Source: Paramoeba atlantica
Taxonomy: Eukaryota; Discosea
NCBI GenBank assembly: GCA_977017575.1
Contig: CDRNVI010000014.1
Location: forward strand, 248,001 to 312,000
Reading direction: 5' to 3'
Length of the DNA stretch: 64,000 nucleotides
Under the pieces are notes generated by a model. The model was given only the letters and a program-made list of their open reading frames with translations, was not told the DNA's origin and did not search any database. Position 1 is the stretch's first letter. Each line of letters starts with the position of its first letter. The translations under genes were made by a program, and so were the position numbers. Positions 58,601 through 64,000 of the stretch are shown here, in pieces.

Positions 58601-60207
58601 CTTGACCAGAGTACTTGATTATGCTTTAATCCAATATGACAGCCCTTACGCAGTACGTGGAAAAATTTCTTTCGCAAACCGTAGTCGTCGGTGTTATTTG
58701 CTGCCTTTTGAAACGTTCGCTGAGTCGCCTCTAAATAACTCCTGTTGCGTTCCGCATTGAATGTCTGCGTAAAACATTTATCAAACTCCTCATACAAAGA
58801 TTGCATCATTTCGAAGGCACTCTTGGGTTTCCACCCACCTAGGAGGTCAGAGGTCTCTGTTTGATGGTTCACATTACACACATTGAACCGATCCTGCCCA
58901 CATAGCTGGGAGAGAAGTTGTACAGCATAGGTCTTCCCTACCCCACTCTCCCCGGAGAGCAGCACTGCCTCCCCTGCTCGCACACATGACGCCAGCCGCT
59001 CAAACAGACGTATCAAACTAGGACACGGGGCGTAGTCCGGTACCTCTCTTGATAGCGCACACAGTGATTTCTGTCCCACTGGCAACGAACAACAGCCCAT
59101 TCGCACCCTCTTGCTCCCGTTTTCGCTGTGGTACGTCACCTCCGGTACCTCTCGTAGGAGGATGTCCTCCGCTTTTCGCACATCTAGCCCTAATATCTCA
59201 CAAAGCGAACGACTCACACAAAGTCGATCCTTCATCGCCGGGATGGCAGCCACAAACACATCCGTTAGATGACGAAACACACACTCGCGACAACGAGAGG
59301 GAACATATCGCTCCTGACGAGTTAGGGAGGGAAGCTCTGCAGCGTGGTACACTCGAGCGCACACCTTTAAGAGTTGACGCAGCGGGGAACACATCACGTT
59401 ACACGCTCGGAGTTGATGCACCAAGCAATGTACAGGTTTTATCAAAAGATCACGCACCAGGGCATTTCCCAGGCGAGCACTGAACTGCTGCTGTACAATC
59501 GTCTCCATCTCATCCCACGGAATGGATTGAAACCGCACAGGACACCATGGCACCACATGAAGCTGTGCACGAGGTCGACCGTGCCAGACTTCCGGGACTA
59601 CATTTGGATTGCCCTGGCCTGCGTTTGTCATCTCCTCGCTGACACCCTTTTTTACCCCACGTCCCCCTCTCTGTGTGCGCCAATCTTGTGTTGTGGTCGC
59701 AATGACACGAAACGAATCCGCAATCGGAACCCACTCCTCTACGTCGGACAAGTAGTACCCTTGCGTGTTGTCCTCGATCCCCGCGAGTAAGGTTAAAATG
59801 TCATAACTCACTAAGTCAATGTCTTCCATTAGAAGCCACTCTCCGTTTTTCATGGCATGAGGCAGGGGGCCGGGAGCCCAATGCAGTTGTCCCGGAACCT
59901 CCGAGCACTGGTACCCCCCGATTAAGTCACGTGCCTCTGAGGTCTCATCGAGTAGTGCGGATCGAATTTGAGAGGGCATAAGAGAGGGGGGAAGTGAAGA
60001 AGAGGAGAGAAACGAAAAAATAGATTGGGTTTTGCCACAACCTGCGGGGCCGTAGAGCAGGATGATCCGGGAGGCACACAGCGCACTGTGGAGGAGGTAG
60101 AGGTTGGAGGTCACGGTGGGGGTGGGGATGAACGGCGGGGTGAGGGGAGGAGGGGGGTGGGTGGGGGTGGGTGATGAGGGGGATGGAGGGGGTGGGCGTG
60201 AAGTCAT
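46621..60207 (-). CDS. MDN1: Midasin (MDN1/Rea1), giant AAA+ ribosome-assembly ATPase
   Basis: The 4,528-residue dynein-like AAA+ protein removes assembly factors (Ytm1, Rsa4) from pre-60S ribosomes. Six AAA modules are visible by their Walker A motifs: LYGPAGCGKTQ (about 55), LLSGESGVGKTYA (about 420), LLQGPTSTGKTTL (about 810), LLVGDTGTGKTTA (about 1125), LLEGAAGTGKTSL (about 1425) and CGGPSSGKSTL (about 1820). A long helical linker follows to about 3700. The Asp/Glu/Ser-rich region spans about 3750-4000. The C-terminal VWA/MIDAS domain has ALAVDDSYSMQAN (DxSxS, about 4312) and FILSDGQITE. The first AAA module starts within 60 residues of the N-terminus, so the usual N-terminal domain is missing or reduced to a Pro/Ser/Thr-rich leader. 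It is nuclear or nucleolar. Confidence 0.97.
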   Translation of the reverse strand: MTSRPPPPSPSSPTPTHPPPPLTPPFIPTPTVTSNLYLLHSALCASRIILLYGPAGCGKTQSIFSFLSSSSLPPSLMPSQIRSALLDETSEARDLIGGYQCSEVPGQLHWAPGPLPHAMKNGEWLLMEDIDLVSYDILTLLAGIEDNTQGYYLSDVEEWVPIADSFRVIATTTQDWRTQRGGRGVKKGVSEEMTNAGQGNPNVVPEVWHGRPRAQLHVVPWCPVRFQSIPWDEMETIVQQQFSARLGNALVRDLLIKPVHCLVHQLRACNVMCSPLRQLLKVCARVYHAAELPSLTRQERYVPSRCRECVFRHLTDVFVAAIPAMKDRLCVSRSLCEILGLDVRKAEDILLREVPEVTYHSENGSKRVRMGCCSLPVGQKSLCALSREVPDYAPCPSLIRLFERLASCVRAGEAVLLSGESGVGKTYAVQLLSQLCGQDRFNVCNVNHQTETSDLLGGWKPKSAFEMMQSLYEEFDKCFTQTFNAERNRSYLEATQRTFQKAANNTDDYGLRKKFFHVLRKGCHIGLKHNQVLWSSISNKVFSLVEQMEAGTPPAFFSYHDGALQENKKNGGWLLLDEINLAPTEVLDRIATTLDVDNDNTHPEFRLFACMNPPTDAGKKALPQSLLSRFTEIYVDEPKEAEELLILVKHFLRNLPQAPSPEKIVLLYLELCSNTHSLSDVGFAFEKPCYNLRTLCRALRYAAGQAAVYGIQTAFMDGFLMTFATQVIPPRDLQVRQMIQNALFPNFKNQKMNVRHHPEKVLVGGYLLPRGPLPVNMRDDFVCTETVMRHLASLSRCVIANKAVLLQGPTSTGKTTLVRYLSEATGHSFIRINNHNATELSEYLGQYSQTESGSLRFVEGPLISAVRTGAWLVLDELNLASSEVLEALNRLLDDNRELVHPESTEVLIPHAHFRLFATQNPCGQMGYSGRKALSRAFRSRFLEIHVGEMTSSDLVQMLTQPHFALPENFVRRMIAVMEDLQRARSESHVLAGRFGFLTPRDLFRWAKRRPGTLQELAWHGMVLFGDRCRTETEREFVRSTLQRRCRPSHNSLRERNVYLEKNNGSPNSYFDLSDAALYDWNNWEVLRPHKESIEALPLGLTTSMRRILVLIGLCVLYRESILLVGDTGTGKTTACQAWCEILQRHLFTVNCHQNSDTFDLIGGLYPTHMEELQSGAESHRSESSTGNLNTSHPRFRWCDGPVTRAMRTGSMVLLDEINLAEQNVIERLNSVLDDSRSLILSERGYADATQPVDAHHDFLVMATMNPGGDFGKKELSDALKNRFTEIFVPPMTCPEDLDLAVKNILPDAALRDAFLQATWHDDIHQRPNMRDLMNFAKFISKSISLGISETESLHHGKVVFLKEEESSDDKLFWELSSALKVPQLPSSKKQQYVFDTPTTLKNLSNIMRAMLLPERAVLLEGAAGTGKTSLVETLSLSLTGRPVVRINLGEQTELSDLIGSFVPGRGEVTWCEGLLLQAVRNGTWILLDELNLASQTVLEGLNSLLDHRRSLFLPESCTSVSAHPEFRIFASQNPLQDGGGRKGLPRSFLSRFSIVQVQPLSSQDLWRVAESRNQHSGNFLPHVVVKFMAEVISRFHTLANTRSSDPHRSGLLSHASPVENMSLMEFNVRDLFRWMDLLIASLFPSKDRLKSACFTFSQDGHVTDIVHHIIHTAYCVLLQRLCTYESYSMYRESFFVAARMPDFVAWVSEHRTENGTLISQNSNEQWLSHTIDLCLRCARESALWEFHNGVVSHNRCFFSISNAKTSNNSALNGTTSVSTFVTPAQTTCKISPSLYLLSSQSPVLRTLIWCLQAGLHPVCLCGGPSSGKSTLVHIAARMCGAKLTQMHFTAGCDTAELLGGFHPTQEMGSRKSGFAWKDSLFLRAVQEGHWFLFENANLCSPTVLDRLNSLLEHGGRLIVNEQGVVDGKPCEIYPHQNFKLIMTMDPRNGILSRAMRNRSIEIFIPSIMTVEHEKVELKHPIDKNYGNIDPTEAHYTRESQFGQRVFRFNQNPDMHHILVNESKGTLSLSMIQRLRTLQEEIYGANGDPRPMIRAARLYALDKNGEIFITYLLNIFSNNIDPSSYPSCVVNASLRTGSPMPPIDHFKAYMDESNQDASDEIHIRKPYDLVSTLNEAYATQNNLSRVRANRTSSFFHPTISSLSILKGFLYFFDYFAPTRELRVKDSLTPKVSETAIRAWSIAIHLLKPCGVMHIYSVAPELPKALRVVCGIIFASIYGLATEEKNFFLDVPNTMRPLLDWLENLAYPYLRGAIPLGKTRQLLTEKSFRCMTQFSRCLSELSNHSITECLTLWNILHKELRHEAIDGLEKLNELGDGLALYLFPKLGISTTAIALTEKMRNTAEMATISFIPYGACCDRALHIPDIHLNSQSTMRTSECDSVFCDFYSWCNSMNHWSDLKVQHRISPSLWVTVAESFFLSVTEGQKISMGAFSSFLKTVNSLEKLSTNKDVDVLRNCLLNLSIPDIGDVTHFLTHRAFCGLVDDLFEANKNQKKDTEAVPEKDFSSWRDYILDMHGIDSPQFFESLCFTLIVFGYLFSWCYALPSVVGKFVKYEMHITRTQLALDQWSLLEESIGSVLVPPPCLELSLISDLVDLQKDQYRRDLTKYRSKQLKHVKFNFLEQLYGVMLNGMAHMLESVTPAISVLHRCLSDTKHSIITTKEFDYMRQQAGGILDVLDNESLLSHPSTRYFAAGIRLISHAGKVLVDRNESLLGVTAFPIFKNLVSFPIASHGNLSNTLETAIRQIIEKNQSINAIWIGLQTIATFIERTYLCQQPGHDGKELISLLNMYSNFWIQMKNTDIGEKLTSGIELRYYGGKQVDIDSTTYDSETLLEKIFPSFHSDIEFELQTRKESEEDNYAIFNDAFLVRDFQERLRMDMKKTRSKLGSGLRLPDFPRKVLLTYIESMRRKSYHLKVPEYASRVLHTNFDNHPTILPKTEIFEMAHDIWKTGFQCGLQWKHCTKSENVSLNEGNMSGILAGLLEASHTVLDPTERNPFTSRDNSKHKIDKIFSLEEPNPVEIVHITKEVLTPLRSKLQETILMDSDDEALLRVNRFINHIFEMPPLTTPVLKFVNTFEVLLKDYFEWSGARTKNEISVLDEHFKALKKVVSSMRQRELHNYEAMFVQMRLYEERNASLEFPVIRARIVQHGQDLPEDLSSTKEMYFYLREFLLGAPIGELSIRISLLHAVSSEISMMKEENVFCHSSIPVNDRFLQFASMIENTVHYVQGYQSHIEKLLSESYARRKAEIRSFAYGIVWKDDSFHALRDCTQKSQAALGRALHEFNTLLHQPVETQTAVSMDFSHDTSVASMWSTLRLSAEAAFNKDLESVSPNLEEAGFSSVQTNVSHILEILEECGGSLFMEKQLIQKQRLLKDLVLQMSEAEIDFVAQSHTDYRFREPWILFSQTPSTRNFQHLCLEPEKTCSTLWYSTYDILLRTIDVEESGFQRDVSTSQLRKITNISRTIFTCATLQRHSIESLCTAICYFLNGRNSVSEESTNTRNMTSLIDDLYNSIWRLHCTLIQMTSYESREWVVLSSEASMYKICSNVEVILRNLPCSNAESVQKWLEEVLKVKSALTEYLSYAKSSQKSDLLPYENCINSLSFHLGDIAELSGKLQNFFDSSGGAYLRQTCLKHQKKKLQKRAREDASVVEHELKLPTRAFDLHTYILEYTKLTFLECTECMCEKKNRWLRSAHSLVLQSLPIHHKTLKIALFWSTLALRLGTAGLSPTTTSDTQENSEIENMDVQDGTGMGSGEGKKDVTQELENEDQFLTSEDMKNESGEKPEKQDRDDEQKPIDATTNFEQEYESLNEDSENSSEQNSDIENEFGQSGNNTTNKDQINSDEGGASENESLAGSEEKQKEDSSTGPMQSEKDGNNEDMDISDFHKEKDDGFISQDEEAQSGSESGRAKSLENEAFSSLSEDGASEDVMQENSEMSCDDESDRDEKSEDATCGQNLDSEMEGSHDDTDEQDDVSSQPTDLTHETPPSDRTQGLGSSSTTNGSSTSGAKDTLENNQENNAHSLPEQTNITSDMPQESLDGTENVDFAQDNTGGSYGAVSRLDGQKKTENSSDSRKQNFPKGDKALPRLEPTSIPHVDILPELIKVEAQDAAKHENTADAHVLAEETNINAKLGAAAIQSQVQCEKLEETLRDVERQVKDMDPGIQKSVEEKENESKLNTNVRGIHSAGRKVLDAADALPDEKSANSADVSPGDLWSTLLQESAPLSTHLCEQLRCVLQPTKVDRLQGDYKTGKRLNIRRLIPYFASNYRRDKIWLRRTLPSKRQYQIALAVDDSYSMQANRVTRESLSCVALLAQALHRLEVGELAVLALGHDLTVCHSFESPFYLETTGVECLRKLTFAQRRTRFKTFLEQTLDYMDYHRARSATQTSRGSSRIVQLLFILSDGQITEDRSAIRELQCRAQSNEQIIVLLILDAPPSPSQSEATGETPASRASVLDMETVEFTPEGGVRRQPYLEDFPFAHYLVVRDMSHIPVILSQIIKQWFDAATQY

Positions 60208-60419
60208 GAAAGAAAATGGTGAAGGAGGGAACTTACTTATGACCGATAAACATGATGAAAGGACAAAAAAAGGAAAACGGAAAATATCAATTAAAATCCA
60301 TTTGCCTTTATTTTTGGCCAGGGGAGCAGCTAAAAAACTCCTTCCATGCTCTCAAAACTTTTGTAACACTTTTCTGAACGGGGGTGTATCCACAGCAAGC
60401 ATTATGTATTTTTCTCGAA
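60208..60419. other. Spacer upstream of midasin
   Basis: Short AT-rich gap. On the coding strand a T/C-rich tract (CCTTTTTTTGTCC) lies about 60 bases upstream of the midasin ATG and could be a trans-splicing polypyrimidine tract. Confidence 0.4.
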
Positions 60420-61070
60420 TTATGCGCACAATTTTAACTGGGTTCTCAGGAAAGATTTGTAACGCAATTTCTCCCATTCAGATAGAGCAACCTCTCCAAC
60501 TAGTTCCGGATTACCAGCAAAAAATAATTCTTCCATCGTGATAGGGAGCTTACCGAACAAAAGACGCTTGAATTTATTGTTTCCCACGTCAACATACACC
60601 ATGCCTGGAGGAAGTTCCATCATATCCAAGGTCCCTTCAAATTTGTTGCTCGCAAGATTTAGGTGAGTAAAGCTCTGTGGCAGATAAAGAATGTTTACTT
60701 CCCCTGTCATTGCGTTTCTTCGCACACTAAGCCGCTCCATTGTGCGCGGAAGGCCTTGCAGATTAAAGCCTCCGCGAAGAAAATAATTTTCTTGCAGACG
60801 AACGTACCTCATAGTGCTGGGCAAAAAATCCCACAATAAAGTTCCTCGAAGGGTTTTACATTCCCAATTAAGTCGTATTACCTTCCCATCAGAATTTAGT
60901 TTCACGCCAACCCATTCATCAATGGGATTAGTTGCGTCCCATGAAGGATGAGCGTTTTCAATATCCCGCAAGAATCTAGAAAGCTCAATTTCTTGCGGCA
61001 GTGCCGCTCCTCGAAGCTTTCCTAAACGGCATGGCACGGCGCAATCCTCGTTTGACAATAAGCTTATCAT
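60420..61070 (-). CDS. Leucine-rich repeat protein (LRR 8)
   Basis: At 216 residues this is the shortest paralogue. It starts MISLLSNEDCAVPCRLG and reaches the shared motif KLRGAALPQEIELSRFLRDI within 20 residues, then ENAHPSW, NPIDEWVGVKLN (N-cap without Cys). About five LRRs follow, e.g. RYVRLQENYFLRGGFNLQGLP, HLNLASNKFEGTLDMMELPP and YVDVGNNKFKRLLFGKLP. The C-cap is ELVGEVALSEWEKL. There is no signal peptide or membrane segment. It lies alone between midasin and the QTRT2 gene. Confidence 0.85.
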   Translation of the reverse strand: MISLLSNEDCAVPCRLGKLRGAALPQEIELSRFLRDIENAHPSWDATNPIDEWVGVKLNSDGKVIRLNWECKTLRGTLLWDFLPSTMRYVRLQENYFLRGGFNLQGLPRTMERLSVRRNAMTGEVNILYLPQSFTHLNLASNKFEGTLDMMELPPGMVYVDVGNNKFKRLLFGKLPITMEELFFAGNPELVGEVALSEWEKLRYKSFLRTQLKLCA

Positions 61071-61290
61071 TCACAGAAACGAATTAGAGTAAGAAGAGAA
61101 TAAGGTTTGGTCTATTGTTTTTTCTTGCTTGCTTTTTTTTAAAAAACTTTTCTTGTGTCCGTAGAAAGGAGAGAATGCCTCTTCGTTCATATTTAAGAAG
61201 CAAGTTTTGGAATTAAAAACTCATGCTAAGACTACAATGCTTGTCGATTTTTTGTTCATAACGCTAACGGAACTCCAGACGCAATGTTGC
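61071..61290. other. Spacer
   Basis: Short AT-rich gap with poly-T near 61130. No feature is recognised. Confidence 0.5.
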
Positions 61291-62493
61291 TCACATCTCA
61301 GAAATCATTTTTTGCAACTTTTCAATCTCCCGTTTCATCTCCTCACAAGATCTCTTGTGAAGGCAGCCGTTTAGGAATGTAAAAAAGTCCAAAAGCATGG
61401 ATAAGTTATGCATTGCCAGTAGGATAGGGCCGTTCATCTCATGCGTCCGCAGGAGATGGTGAAGATAGGCCCGGTTATGGTGTTTACATGTGGGACACTG
61501 ACATGTGCCCGATAAAGATGAGAGGTCCTTTTGGTATTTAGGGTCCAATAAGGATAGAAATTGGCTTTCTTGACCCGACACCAAACCAGATGTTTTCATG
61601 TGGCTGGAGGGTGAGAATCCCCATGCAACCCCTTGGGAGGCTAAATGCAGAGGGAAATCCCCAGAAAAAATGAGCCCACAGTCAAGACGGGAAGAAGCTT
61701 CAGGCTTCGTTAGTAGTGCTCCTAACTCGTTGTCTAGAAAATACTCGAGGCGTGAAAGAATTTCCCATGGGGCACTGCAGAGAGGGGTGAGTATTTGCAT
61801 CTTGATAGCATCCCTGCTATAGGTTGATTCTTGTCTTGTGTCCAAATTTTTCTGATTTGGGGGACATCTTTTTACGTCGTAGAACGGGTGCTGTTTTACT
61901 ATGTCACTTGGCTCATTCCCTTGTTGTGCAAACGCTTCCCACGGGATGTACAGAGCGTCGTCCTTCGTACAAGATAGTATGGCGTCATATTGTGCCTGGG
62001 TGAATGTTTCAGCACCGTGTGATGTCTCTTCTCGCAATACAAACGCACGTGGTTTCTTTTTATGTTTAACACTCTTGGAGAGCCGAAGCGATGAAGCGTG
62101 AGGACCAAGAATTGCCGTGAGCTCAGGAATTCCCAATAAGTGGGAAGGGGACAGTAGCAGAGTGTCATTGAGGGAAATTGTTTTACGGAGCGCAAGAAGA
62201 GGACAAGGGTGGCTTCTTGTTTTTACCTTTTCGGGAGACTCCTTATCAGTGCTTAGCAGCCAGTGCTCAGTGACGTTCTTTTTTGCTCTAATTCTCCGGA
62301 CTGCATGTCGCGGCATCAGTTGAATATGGAACGGATTGCAGTAGATAAAGATGTTAGATGACCCGGTGACTTGCAGTAGCAAATCCGGGGTGAGGTAGCG
62401 AATTCCTTCCTCACCTACTGGCATTGCATAGCTTACCCTGAAGGAGAACCTACCACATTCACTGTCAGTCATTTGCGACGTGATTCTAGTCAT
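61291..62493 (-). CDS. Queuine tRNA-ribosyltransferase accessory subunit 2 (QTRT2/TGT2-like)
   Basis: This 400-residue protein is a partner of the catalytic TGT that swaps guanine-34 for queuine in tRNAs with GUN anticodons. The TTG one codon upstream was rejected in favour of ATG at 62493. The N-terminus has IRYLTPDLLLQV, typical of TGT-fold proteins. Near the end, DCGLIFSGDFPLHLASQGVAWGF and CQCPTCKHHNRAYLHHLLRT, then HEMNGPILLAMHNLSML, give the zinc site (CxCxxC and the later His). The catalytic aspartates of active TGT are not apparent, fitting the non-catalytic QTRT2. Trypanosomes have a heteromeric TGT (family knowledge). Length is near the 415 of human QTRT2. Confidence 0.85.
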   Translation of the reverse strand: MTRITSQMTDSECGRFSFRVSYAMPVGEEGIRYLTPDLLLQVTGSSNIFIYCNPFHIQLMPRHAVRRIRAKKNVTEHWLLSTDKESPEKVKTRSHPCPLLALRKTISLNDTLLLSPSHLLGIPELTAILGPHASSLRLSKSVKHKKKPRAFVLREETSHGAETFTQAQYDAILSCTKDDALYIPWEAFAQQGNEPSDIVKQHPFYDVKRCPPNQKNLDTRQESTYSRDAIKMQILTPLCSAPWEILSRLEYFLDNELGALLTKPEASSRLDCGLIFSGDFPLHLASQGVAWGFSPSSHMKTSGLVSGQESQFLSLLDPKYQKDLSSLSGTCQCPTCKHHNRAYLHHLLRTHEMNGPILLAMHNLSMLLDFFTFLNGCLHKRSCEEMKREIEKLQKMISEM

Positions 62494-63116
62494 CAAATAT
62501 TTGTATGTCTTTCTAGATAGGTCAACAGGGGCAAGAATTGTAGCATCTCATCACTAATAACGGAAAAAAAATAAGACAAATTATAAAGATGCGTAAACTA
62601 ACAAACATACACTGTTCAGTTCCCGCAATAGCATAAAATCAAGTATCCTTAGAAAGAAGAAAGTATAAAACATGCATCACATGTATCATGTAAACGTTTT
62701 CGCTTACACGCTACCAAAAAAGATCTGTTTTTGTAAAAACAACTGTTTTTGAATATGTTTGAATATAACCAGAACCCCGTTCGTAAAAGAACCCCGCTCG
62801 TAATCAGAAGGAAAAAGGATAAAAAATGGATAAAAAACATGAATAAAACACAAATGGATAAGCAAAGGATAAGCAAAGGACAAAACAGTAGATAAAATAT
62901 CATGCATTCCTTATACATCATAGTGTAGTGAAAATAGCATAGTTGAATTTGTTTAAAATAAATTTCTTTGTTTAAATTAATCTACACGCATACTCTATAA
63001 ATGACATTCTTTCAAATAATTGAAATTCTTTTTGACTTATTAAAAACGAATGCACTTGCGGCCATTTCAGCTGGAAACACAAATCATCATATAGGAAAAG
63101 ATTGCGCAAACTGCAT
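62494..63116. other. AT-rich intergenic region
   Basis: This 0.6-kb AT-rich spacer includes GGATAAGCAAA twice in tandem (62856-62877) and other GATAAAAAA-like runs at 62818-62895. A 90-codon hydrophobic minus-strand frame (62649-62921) is built largely from this simple sequence and is not believed. Confidence 0.55.
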
Positions 63117-64000
63117 TCAAAGATCAACACGCCGTCCCAATCTTCCGTTCCAAGCAACGAACGCACGAAGTTTTGCCCTCGCAAGCGACTTCACGTTCAG
63201 AAATTCTTGCTTGTCCAAACTAACACGTGTCCCGTTGGGACGAAGCTTCGGGTGCCGGACGGGAATCTTAGTACGCTCAGCAAACTCCTCCATATGCGAT
63301 CGCATCGCAACTTCTAATTCCTCGAGGTCGGAAAGCCAGAAGTCCTTTGGGGAACGCTGTCTCAACATATTAGCTCGTTCCCGCAGTATGGCCACATTTT
63401 CAGCGAGAGCGTCTCGTCTTTCGGAAGAAAACGACGCCATTTTCATCCCCAAAAGATATTCGTAGGACCCGTCCACCGGATCTCTCGGGATCTTAAGCTC
63501 CACAAGTGCTTTTACAATATCTGCACCGTTACCTGAGATGTTTATCTTTCCATCCAAGATGCTTCGCAGAAACACATGCCTTCCTTCCGCGACACTCAGC
63601 TGGTTCTCCACCTTCTGCACCTCCGACTTCTTCCGCAGCTCATAAAAGTGCATCCGCATCTCACAGAAATTTTTCAACACCTCCATCGCATTCCTCATCT
63701 GAAAAATCCCCCGTGTCTTCTCCTGCACAATAAACCGCGACTTCCGGCTTCGTCCCACCAGCGACAGCAAATGGTACAGCACATTAAACCGAATCCCCAT
63801 CGAAATCACCTGCGGGGCGAGCTCAATTTCAAAATCCACTGCATCCACCGTGTGGTGCTCCTGGTAGCTTCGTATCACTCCTTTCTCCACCATGCCATTT
63901 AAAATCGCCTTATAATCCGAAGTCCACATCCAGGCCGGCAGCTCCGTCACCCGCACCGTGCAGCCATTAATCAGCGAGACCCGCCCGGTGGTGTAGTACC
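63117..64000 (-). CDS. TOP2: DNA topoisomerase II, C-terminal part (truncated by the window edge)
   Basis: The frame is open to the right edge of the window, so the gene's start lies beyond 64000. The visible 294 or so residues begin YYTTGRVSLINGCTVRVTEL, then PAWMWTSDYKAILNGMVEKG, the GRY...VRITELPVGTWTxxYKE block of type IIA enzymes. IRSYQEHHTVDAVDFEIEL, QEKTRGIFQMRNAMEVLKNF, LRKKSEVQKVENQL and YLLGMKMASFSSERRDALAE also match topo II in order (C-gate and coiled-coil). The enzyme passes one DNA duplex through another with ATP. The chain ends soon after the core at NGRLGRRVDL, so the long C-terminal regulatory tail of animal and yeast enzymes is largely missing. Nuclear versus mitochondrial form cannot be told here. 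Confidence 0.9.
   Translation of the reverse strand, partial: YYTTGRVSLINGCTVRVTELPAWMWTSDYKAILNGMVEKGVIRSYQEHHTVDAVDFEIELAPQVISMGIRFNVLYHLLSLVGRSRKSRFIVQEKTRGIFQMRNAMEVLKNFCEMRMHFYELRKKSEVQKVENQLSVAEGRHVFLRSILDGKINISGNGADIVKALVELKIPRDPVDGSYEYLLGMKMASFSSERRDALAENVAILRERANMLRQRSPKDFWLSDLEELEVAMRSHMEEFAERTKIPVRHPKLRPNGTRVSLDKQEFLNVKSLARAKLRAFVAWNGRLGRRVDL

Noticed and set aside
62649-62921. Hydrophobic 90-codon minus-strand frame
   Set aside because: Built from AT-rich simple sequence with tandem GGATAAGCAAA; Phe/Leu/Ile richness follows from base composition.

Overview
The window looks like nuclear DNA of a kinetoplastid-type protist, most likely a deep-branching one; a Perkinsela-like prokinetoplastid fits best, but this is inference. 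Every convincing gene (29) lies on the minus strand, is uninterrupted, and is separated from its neighbours by roughly 0.1 to 1.3 kb (once 2.7 kb). That is the layout of one long directional gene cluster with trans-spliced transcripts. Lineage hints are a mitochondrial single-stranded DNA-binding protein of kinetoplastid RIM1 style, a FYVE zinc finger fused to a Rheb/Ras-like GTPase, and many leucine-rich repeat proteins with a Trp-containing N-cap that recall trypanosomatid LRR surface proteins. No tRNA, rRNA, recognised spliced-leader gene, strand switch or CRISPR array was found.

Layout from left to right. 1-1000: short tandem repeats and hairpins. 1039-6961: an LRR protein, a degenerate EngB-like GTPase carrying a huge Pro/Thr tract, and a beta-adaptin-like protein. 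6962-9675: a gene-free 2.7 kb with a 216-bp tandem repeat and a 1,056-bp element with 21-bp terminal inverted repeats. 9676-18810: UCH-type deubiquitinase, RRM/CCCH protein, LRR protein, RS-domain RRM protein, tRNA-binding (EMAPII-like) protein, signal peptidase subunit SPC3 and the FYVE-GTPase fusion. 18811-20156: a gene-free stretch rich in hairpins. 20157-29952: three LRR genes, mitoribosomal bL33, a Trp-rich protein, mtSSB, a membrane-anchored helical protein and the ATPase OLA1/YchF. 30263-46413: SF3B1, an LRR protein, a two-module AAA ATPase, an inverted-repeat element, YIP1/YIPF5, an LRR protein, ubiquitin-activating enzyme E1 and a one-TM protein. 46621-60207: midasin (4,528 aa). 60420-64000: an LRR protein, the queuine tRNA transglycosylase accessory subunit and the C-terminal part of DNA topoisomerase II.

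The housekeeping genes cover unrelated pathways (splicing, ubiquitin, secretion, ribosome assembly, mitochondrial maintenance), as expected for polycistronic clusters where order says little about function. Two themes stand out. Eight LRR paralogues make up over a quarter of the genes, mostly scattered singly. Several conserved proteins also carry long low-complexity Pro/Thr-rich tracts, written as C-rich coding and G-rich template DNA, in their N-termini or inside otherwise conserved domains.
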